From Epiperipatus broadwayi (Eukaryota > Onychophora > Udeonychophora > Euonychophora > Peripatidae): a DNA stretch of 64,000 nt. The notes beneath the pieces are model-generated. The model had not been told where the DNA came from. It worked only from the letters and a program-made list of their open reading frames with translations, and did no database searches. Positions 57,401 to 64,000 of the stretch are shown piece by piece; positions within the stretch are counted from its first letter, which is position 1; each line of letters begins with the position of its first letter. The stretch lies in assembly GCA_028023455.1 (NCBI GenBank), contig JAQFVV010006723.1, positions 312,001-376,000 on the forward strand, read 5' to 3'. The translations under genes were made by a program, and so were the position numbers.

Positions 57401-60400
57401 GACAATGAGACTACGACAGATATACCTGCATAATATTGTAAATTAGCTAGTTAGCTTCGCTGTTGATTTAATAATAATAAAATTTATTTTATATTTTATT
57501 TGTTTTGTAAATAATTAGTGCCATGTCATGTATTTTTACCATTGGGTAAGGGTTTGTAATTGTGAACATAATTAATTGTTGATATGGTAGAAGTCCATCC
57601 TTGACATACACAATAATACTATTTTATCTTGTTAAAGAGTTTTAAATTTTTCCTTTTTACTTTGTTTTGATATTTAATAAATGTTGTCAAATTTATTTAC
57701 ATTAAACTGGTCTGTAGTTTATCAAAATTATTTATGCAGTCATTTATTAACTGATAACCAAAGATATACATACACACACACCTTACTCTTATATAATAAT
57801 GTAGAGATATATTTCGATGAATGATTAAATCAATTGTAACCTATATAGAGGTGCAGCAGTTGCTATTTCATATAAGTTCATCCCTGAAGAGAGTCAAAGG
57901 CAAATTTCTTCCTGAGTTCAAATACTGAGGAATAACAGAGCCTAGAGGAGAGGTGAGGTATGGATGAACTAGTCCAAATTGTATCTAAATATAATGTGTA
58001 AATACAGAAATAGCCCATTGGATGTAGATACAATCATAGGTTATGTACTTTATCGCATTGTTGACAGCATCCTACCAGAAGACCCTAGGTGTCTTGATTC
58101 TTTTAGACCACCCAATGGAAATACAAGCGTTAAATGTTTTACAGCACTTCTAAAGTTGTAAGAGACAAATTTTCACAGCCCAATAGATTATTTACATTAC
58201 ATCTGTCATAAATAATCACATTATTATTTATGTAATTGCAGAATGAGTAATTATTTTTACCAACAGATATTGAATTTTAGTTCATGATGAATCAATATTT
58301 TTTTAGATTTGGAGTTTCCTATTTTGTAAATATACAGATAATCTTTTGATATTTCTTATAAGTCACTGGATGCATATATTAATATTATGTCAAACAATTC
58401 ATAAAGATAAGAAAAAATATTCCAGAAAGCACAAATGTTAAGTCTATACTCAAAATTTCTGGCCCAAATGCCTGAATAAATTTTGAAACAAATATATATC
58501 ACATGGGTCACATTTTAAGCTCTTATTAATGTGACATTTTTTATTTTAATAAAGATTGTCAATAAAACAATTTAGTGTATTTTCCAACTGTTAAACTAAT
58601 TATGTAATACATAATTCCAATCATCAGTCTACTTAAAGTGTGACTATTTTGCCACATACGGTTCAATCTGTAAAGAAATTGTACAAACTTTTGCTTTATT
58701 CCTGTAGTAATATATTTCATCTCTAACATTACCACATGACCCTTCTCAGTTTACTCATATGTTCCAAAAGCAATTCTCCTCGTCCATTTTAGAGACATCT
58801 AATGTAAGCTTTAATGATCAATAAATACCAAAATAGGATAAAAAATTGTTGGATGCAAATGCACATTAGTCCAGGTTTGAATCTGAAGTCCATTAATTAA
58901 TGAATATAAAAGTCAAAAACTTATTCTGGAATAGAATACAGCACTATATCATTATGCCATAGGTTGTCCATTGATTACTCAGGTTTACCTATAAATCTAA
59001 TGACATTTTCTATTTTTAGATTATTAAGATAAATATATCACCATGAGTTTAAAAATGTGAATTAATTTAAATCCTGAAAACTTTTCCATAGAAAGGCAGA
59101 CTCTTACATTGAGATTTAATATGGCTTTCAATGTACTACAGTTGCATTTAATAAGTTAAAAGTTATGATATTTCATTTTAGTAATATAATTTTTCAATTG
59201 AATTAGTTATATGCAAAGCTAATATTGTGTCAAGTTTATTATAAAGAAGTAAGACCCAGATCTCTATCATCACATCATAAAAGCACTTACAACTCTTATT
59301 TAAAAATGATGCTTAATATTCTAAAACTATAAAGATTGAACGAGCAATCAGTATGTTTTTTAGCTTAATGAATGTAATGATACTGAATTGATTCTTGAAA
59401 ATGCATATCTTTTCTGACATGTAAAGCAATGAATAATAATGAACTTTCTATAGAATAATTTATAATTTATTTGCACATAATTTTTGTTGGAAAGGCAAAT
59501 GACATTTCATTATAAAGACTATCTCAAAGGAACACTAAAATGCAATATTTATTTTTATTGGAAGAATGTGGCTGAAAATAAGATGAAGAGATGTAATCTT
59601 GTAAAAGATAAAGGATTTTAAATAGTAAAGGTTACTGCAGAAATTATTAACAGATAACATTGCATGATGTCAAATAATCACAACAAAGAATCAACATGAA
59701 ATATATATGGATATATTTGTCATTCATGATAAGTTTATATATACTTTTACAAAATTCACTTTTCATTTTTTCTCTTATACTTTCTTTTTGTGTTTGGAGT
59801 TGAAAGCTGATAAATAGTGATGTCCAAATGAATAAATACACCAAGAAATTAAGATCTCATATGATAGTTATCTTTAATTGGCCTAGAGTGGTAATATAAA
59901 CTAATATCTTTTAAAAATACACAGTCAAGTTATATCCTTCAAGAAAGAATATATAAAATACCTTAATGGATCTTTCAGCAAAATATTGATTATGTAATCA
60001 AAATAAAATCTTTAAAATAAAACTTACATTTAAAAAATAAATAAAATCAATAGATGATGGCAGCATTATGAAGAAAAAGACTCATAATTATGATATGATG
60101 ATTGAATTATCAAACAAGACAGCCAGTCTGAACCAATTACAACAAAAAAATTACACTTGAATTCTTTTAAAATAATATTTACTGATTTAGATAAAAACAC
60201 TTATCTTTATGGATTCAGTAATAAGTAATATCTCTCTCACCATTGATAAAAGGCATCATATAATTATTGTATTTTTTAAAAAAAATTCATTCACCAGATT
60301 AATCCTCATTTTATTCCATAAAAATAAATCATCCTATAAGTTTTTCATCTTACATAAGCAATAGTAATTTACTATATTAACTTACTCCAGAACTATATCC

Positions 60401-60817
60401 CACAACAATGAGTCATCAGTGGACACTAGATAGAAATGTTATACCCAAATTACTAGATTAATTTTTTTCTTATTGGTCTTCACCAATAAAAACTCATTGG
60501 ATTTTCATCTACATATTCAACAGCTACATCTCAGCTATTCAAGCTAATCATCTGTGATGTAAACACTTTTAGGTTTTAAACCTAAACTAGCTTCTATAGT
60601 TATATACGTTTGATGCTATTCCACAAACTACGTATTTTAGAGAATTTAGCTATGTCTTAACTGTAAAATTTGTCTGATATGCTTAAGAAAATTTATAATT
60701 CTAATAAAAGTGTATCAAAAGTTTTTTTTATATGTATTTATAAAATAATTGGTTACATGATATGTTAGTTTAAGTCTTTCCGCATTTAAAATTTATTATA
60801 TAAAATTTCATACTTAC
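51440..60817. other. long intron stretch, nothing firmly recognised
   Basis: About 9.4 kb of AT-rich sequence in the 12.6-kb intron between exons 1 and 2. Short open frames at 56086-56283 and 57979-58161 are not recognisable. TA runs lie at 55865 and 55980. A less AT-rich patch at 52360-52560 and another at 57860-58160 could be old repeats. No exon with M1 similarity is seen, consistent with the direct phase match of exons 1 and 2. Confidence 0.5.
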
Positions 60818-61002
60818 TCTGAATTATTCCCAATATTTATATAATTCACTTTATCTATTGGATAAAGAAATCGTTGTTGAGTCACAACAGTCACTTTTTC
60901 TGAAAAGTTTCTCGATAAAGTAACCACAGGAAACCCTGTTTGTTTAGTCCAGTTTTCTACAAACATTTTAACGTCGATATTTCTTCCCGCACTTGCAGAT
61001 AA
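60818..61002 (-). CDS. M1 aminopeptidase, internal exon 1 of 8 in window
   Basis: This is the most upstream visible exon of a zinc aminopeptidase, which removes N-terminal residues from peptides. It encodes 61 residues plus two bases. It contains the block NIDVKMFVENWTKQTGFPVV, which is diagnostic of the end of the M1 catalytic half (the family form is 'v..mmdtWt.q.GyPvv'). QQRFLYP follows, matching the start of the beta-sandwich domain. It is bounded by an acceptor (TTTTTATAG) at 61003 and a donor (GTAAGTA) at 60817. The HExxH zinc motif is not here and no earlier exon is seen up to 64000, so the gene continues off the right edge. Which M1 paralogue this is (APN, ERAP/LNPEP-like, TRHDE-like) cannot be decided. 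Confidence 0.93.
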
Positions 61003-62470
61003 CTATAAAAACATTTATCCATGGTTTTATATAAATATATTCAAAATTATATAATTACAGATGATTATCTGAATAAAATTAATATAAGGAAATATATATT
61101 TTTAGCATAAACGTGGGTACATGTAAGAGTGCATACACATATTATCTTATACATATATGTAACCCACAGATAGATGCCAATGTGTAATAAAAAATAAATA
61201 TACCATAAAATATTAACATCCAGCATGCTTTCAGTTTCATTCATTAGATTCACAACAATCAACTATTACAAAAATGAAACAAAACAAAAAAGCAAACATT
61301 AATTAATGACCAAAATTCCAAAGTATACTCACCTGCACATTAAATAAATTTTTGATTTTATTTTAATTTTTCTTTTTCTATCAATTGATTCATTAAAATA
61401 CAATGCTATTTTCTGAGGGCAACAATCATGCTAAGAATTTTTTTTCATGACAAAAATAAACAAAAAAAAAAAAAAAACAGAAACAAACAAAAAAAAAACA
61501 ACAGTTAAATTGAGGACCAATTTTAGATTTTTATATTGATAAATATGCTGCCTAAGTTTCTTTATAAAAAAATAGCTAAACAATTACACTTCCAACATAA
61601 AATATAATAAACAATTTGACATTTATTAGCATGATTTATTCTATCTTCACTATTATTCATTAATCTATTTAAAGATAGATGATATCTAATTTCTATATTA
61701 GAATTTTTGGAAACAATTTTAAAAATTCTGTATATAATTTAGGAATGTAATACAACAAAATATAACTCTTTTTAATCTTAGTTCATATTATTTTAATTTT
61801 ATTTTAATATAAATCATTAAATGTCTGTATACAAACTTTCATTTTCATTTAGCTTTAATAAATTCTCAAAATTTTACTTCCTATCTTCCTCATATATATA
61901 TATATGAAAATACAGGGTAACTGAGCATGCTCTAGAATTTGGCATATTTCTCTTTATAATAGTTAATTGTTGTAATTCTGATATACTTCATTGAAAGTGC
62001 ACTTGGCTATTAATATTTTATATTTTATTTTTTATATATTGACATTCGTGTATATTATTATTTACAAATTATATATAGAGTTGTTTTACATTTATACACA
62101 TATAAAAATTATATATAGACATAAAAAATAAAACTATATCTATGTATATAATGATAAAATAATATAGCATTAAGTAACATGTTACATTCACAGTGTGAAA
62201 TCTCTGAACACTGATTATATCAATGCACACCCCCTATATTCAAAATCCAATCAGGTTTACAAATGAAAAAAATGAATTCATTTCCATATACTTTCCAAGT
62301 TCTTGTATGGATAATTGATTAGAAAAATAATAATTTCAAAGGTGAATTCAAATCAGCCTGAAATGCTATTGTAGCTTCATTTGAATTTGCTTAAATTTCA
62401 ATAGACAAGTAGAATAAATCTCTAGTAGATAATGCCTACATTACAAATGTCAATATAATGACTGATAGTA
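61003..62470. other. intron sequence, nothing recognised
   Basis: AT-rich sequence upstream of exon 1, with poly-A/AAC-rich runs at 61455-61500 and TA runs at 61890. Confidence 0.55.
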
Positions 62471-64000
62471 ATGTAGAAAATGATTTGCAGAAGTACCTGA
62501 GATTCAATTTAAGGATCCAGACATAAATCCAACCATGAAAGTTTTAAAGGGAGAGAAAGTTTTGAAGGTGCCAAAAGATCTTACTTTTTTTAAACTAGAG
62601 AACAAGGTCTTACTATATAGAGTAAATATGGATACACATGAGTGTGGATAGTAATATCTAAATGATTGCATACCCCACTCATAAATCTCACAAGACAGAA
62701 CATACCTTGAAAAACTGGTTTTACTGACCAAGAATGTATAGAGACATCTTGAGATCACTTTGAAATTGTCTAGTATGTTGTAAGCCAAGCCAGTGAAGCA
62801 AAATTACAGTAACACCCTAAAGTACATCATAGCTGAATGACCAAACAAATCATAGTGATCAATTATTATGGGTCATTGCCCCCATTTAATAAACAGAAAT
62901 ACTTTATTGTCACTTATGATCTCTTTTCTAAGTACATTTCCACTTATTCAATACCCCAGGATAATACTAGACATACAATCAAAGTATTAGACACCCCAAA
63001 ATTATTGATGATAGGAAAGTCTAAGACCATCTTAACAGACCATGGTATGCCTTTCCTATCCAAAAATGGAAAAAGGGACATGGAGAAATCTCAAATATGA
63101 CATGTTCCCATATCCATTAAAAATCAGCAGTCAAACCATTGTGAACATGTAATTGGTGAGTTCAAATGTTTGTTTAGGATTTAAGTAGAAGATGAATATA
63201 AGAAGTGGGTAAAGCAAATGGAATATGTAGTCAGTTATATAAACTGGAGTGTAAATGAATTGACCAGATTTACATTCATTAGAGTACACTTTAATCAACC
63301 TATACCAACACTATTCACCAAATACCAAGCCATGGTTAAATATACTCAAAGCAACATAGAAAAGAATATACAAAAAGCATATAAACAGTTCATGAATAAG
63401 GCTAAGCAGAGGAATAAAAACAAAAAGAAAAGTACTCACAATTTTAAGGTAGGAGATAAGGTTTTTATAAAACTACCCCATCTGAGTAAGAAGCGGGAAA
63501 ATAAATATCAAACATTTTACTACGCATATGCAGAATCATTCATTATTGTGAAACAACTAGGTCCAAAGGTGTTTTGCATAGACATAGAATGAGGGATTAG
63601 GGATACATATAATGCCTGAATTTGGAAGCCATATTTTGGTCAAGTCAAGTGACTACATAATTAACATACTTAGAAAATATGAAAAGTTAAAAGATGGGCA
63701 AGAGTTTTAGTTGAAACAAAAAAGAAAAGGGAGATAACATCAAAAAATGAATAGAATCATTAATTTTTGATGAGGATAGACCCAAGTAAGTGCAAAAAAG
63801 CAATTACTGGGATACTTTAGAAACTAATGAGACACAGGAGTTGATCCATGCAGAATGATGGACAATCCAATATTTTGTTTAGACCTTCTAAAGAATCCAA
63901 TACAAGGGAACAGGATGAAGGCTAATGGTTAAACTATGTGCCATCTGTGATAGAGACACATTACTGATTGAATTTAGACCATATGACCATTACAAAGAGG
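62470..64000 (+). mobile_element. Ty3/gypsy retrotransposon pol remnant (integrase), runs off edge
   Basis: The frame from 62837 gives INYYGSLPPFNKQKYFIVTY then DLFSKYISTYSIP (integrase core, first Asp region) and KTILTDHGMPFLSK (second Asp, 'TDhG..F'). A shifted frame gives NHCEHVIGEFKCLFR (catalytic Glu, near 63137). The frame 63218-63592 ends with FKVGDKVFIKLPHLSKKREN and FIIVKQLGPKVFCIDIE, the C-terminal GPY/F-type module. The zinc-binding N-terminus (62620-62830) is badly decayed. No LTR is visible; RT/RNaseH are not seen upstream, so this is a partial copy. Confidence 0.82.

Noticed and set aside
58850-58990. An additional tRNA-derived element (B-box-like GGTTTGAATCT).
   Set aside because: No matching A box at the right distance and no tail or duplication.

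Overview
The window is a piece of a large, very AT-rich animal nuclear genome, almost certainly an invertebrate. The signs are multi-kilobase introns, GT-AG splice sites, CR1-type and Jockey/L2-like LINEs, Penelope-like elements (PLEs), short tRNA-derived SINEs, hairpin DNA elements and a Merlin-type transposase remnant. I cannot name the species from sequence alone.

Host gene. One host gene spans nearly the whole window on the minus strand: an M1-family zinc aminopeptidase (APN/ERAP-like). Eight consecutive coding exons are present, in transcript order 61002-60818, 48204-48128, 38191-38058, 30329-30274, 23718-23571, 23418-23339, 9156-9046 and 1908-1738. Every junction keeps the reading frame and every intron has GT...AG ends. 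The eight exons total 962 nt (about 320 residues). They cover the end of the catalytic region and much of the ERAP1_C-like helical domain. Exons for the N-terminus and the HExxH zinc site lie beyond the right edge, and the C-terminal exons lie beyond the left edge.

Intron contents. The introns are graveyards of mobile DNA. 1-545: inverted/tandem repeat with hammerhead-like motifs. 8131-8487: Merlin-type transposase pseudogene. 9345-11110: decayed copies of the first repeat arranged as inverted repeats. 13075-18740: a nearly full-length CR1-like LINE (PHD finger, coiled coil and SGNH esterase in ORF1; endonuclease and reverse transcriptase in ORF2), split by a 732-bp solo LTR and a 407-bp fold-back insert, each with target duplications. 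24059-24334: a long near-perfect hairpin. 30680-31115 and 48760-49190: 5'-truncated tails of the same LINE family. 31460-32430: decayed zinc-knuckle ORF1. 32441-37000: a younger LINE, internally deleted and with a duplicated endonuclease start. 38470-40070: palindromic composite element with a promoter-like core. 42190-45410: complete but decayed PLE with 0.5-kb pseudo-LTRs. 46690-47500: 5'-truncated PLE of another lineage. 49215-51010: decayed LINE. 62470-64000: decayed Ty3/gypsy integrase region running off the edge. Seven copies of a very short tRNA-derived SINE are scattered through, four with clear target-site duplications.

Most interesting signal. Four unrelated-looking repeats carry the same layout: CUGANGA, then a small hairpin, then GAAA. 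They are the fold-back family, the two PLEs and the 24-kb hairpin. In the fold-back family this is followed by a palindromic ACUAGU and C, with flanks that can form helix I. This resembles the hammerhead ribozymes known from PLEs and suggests that the non-coding families are PLE-mobilised, ribozyme-bearing satellites.
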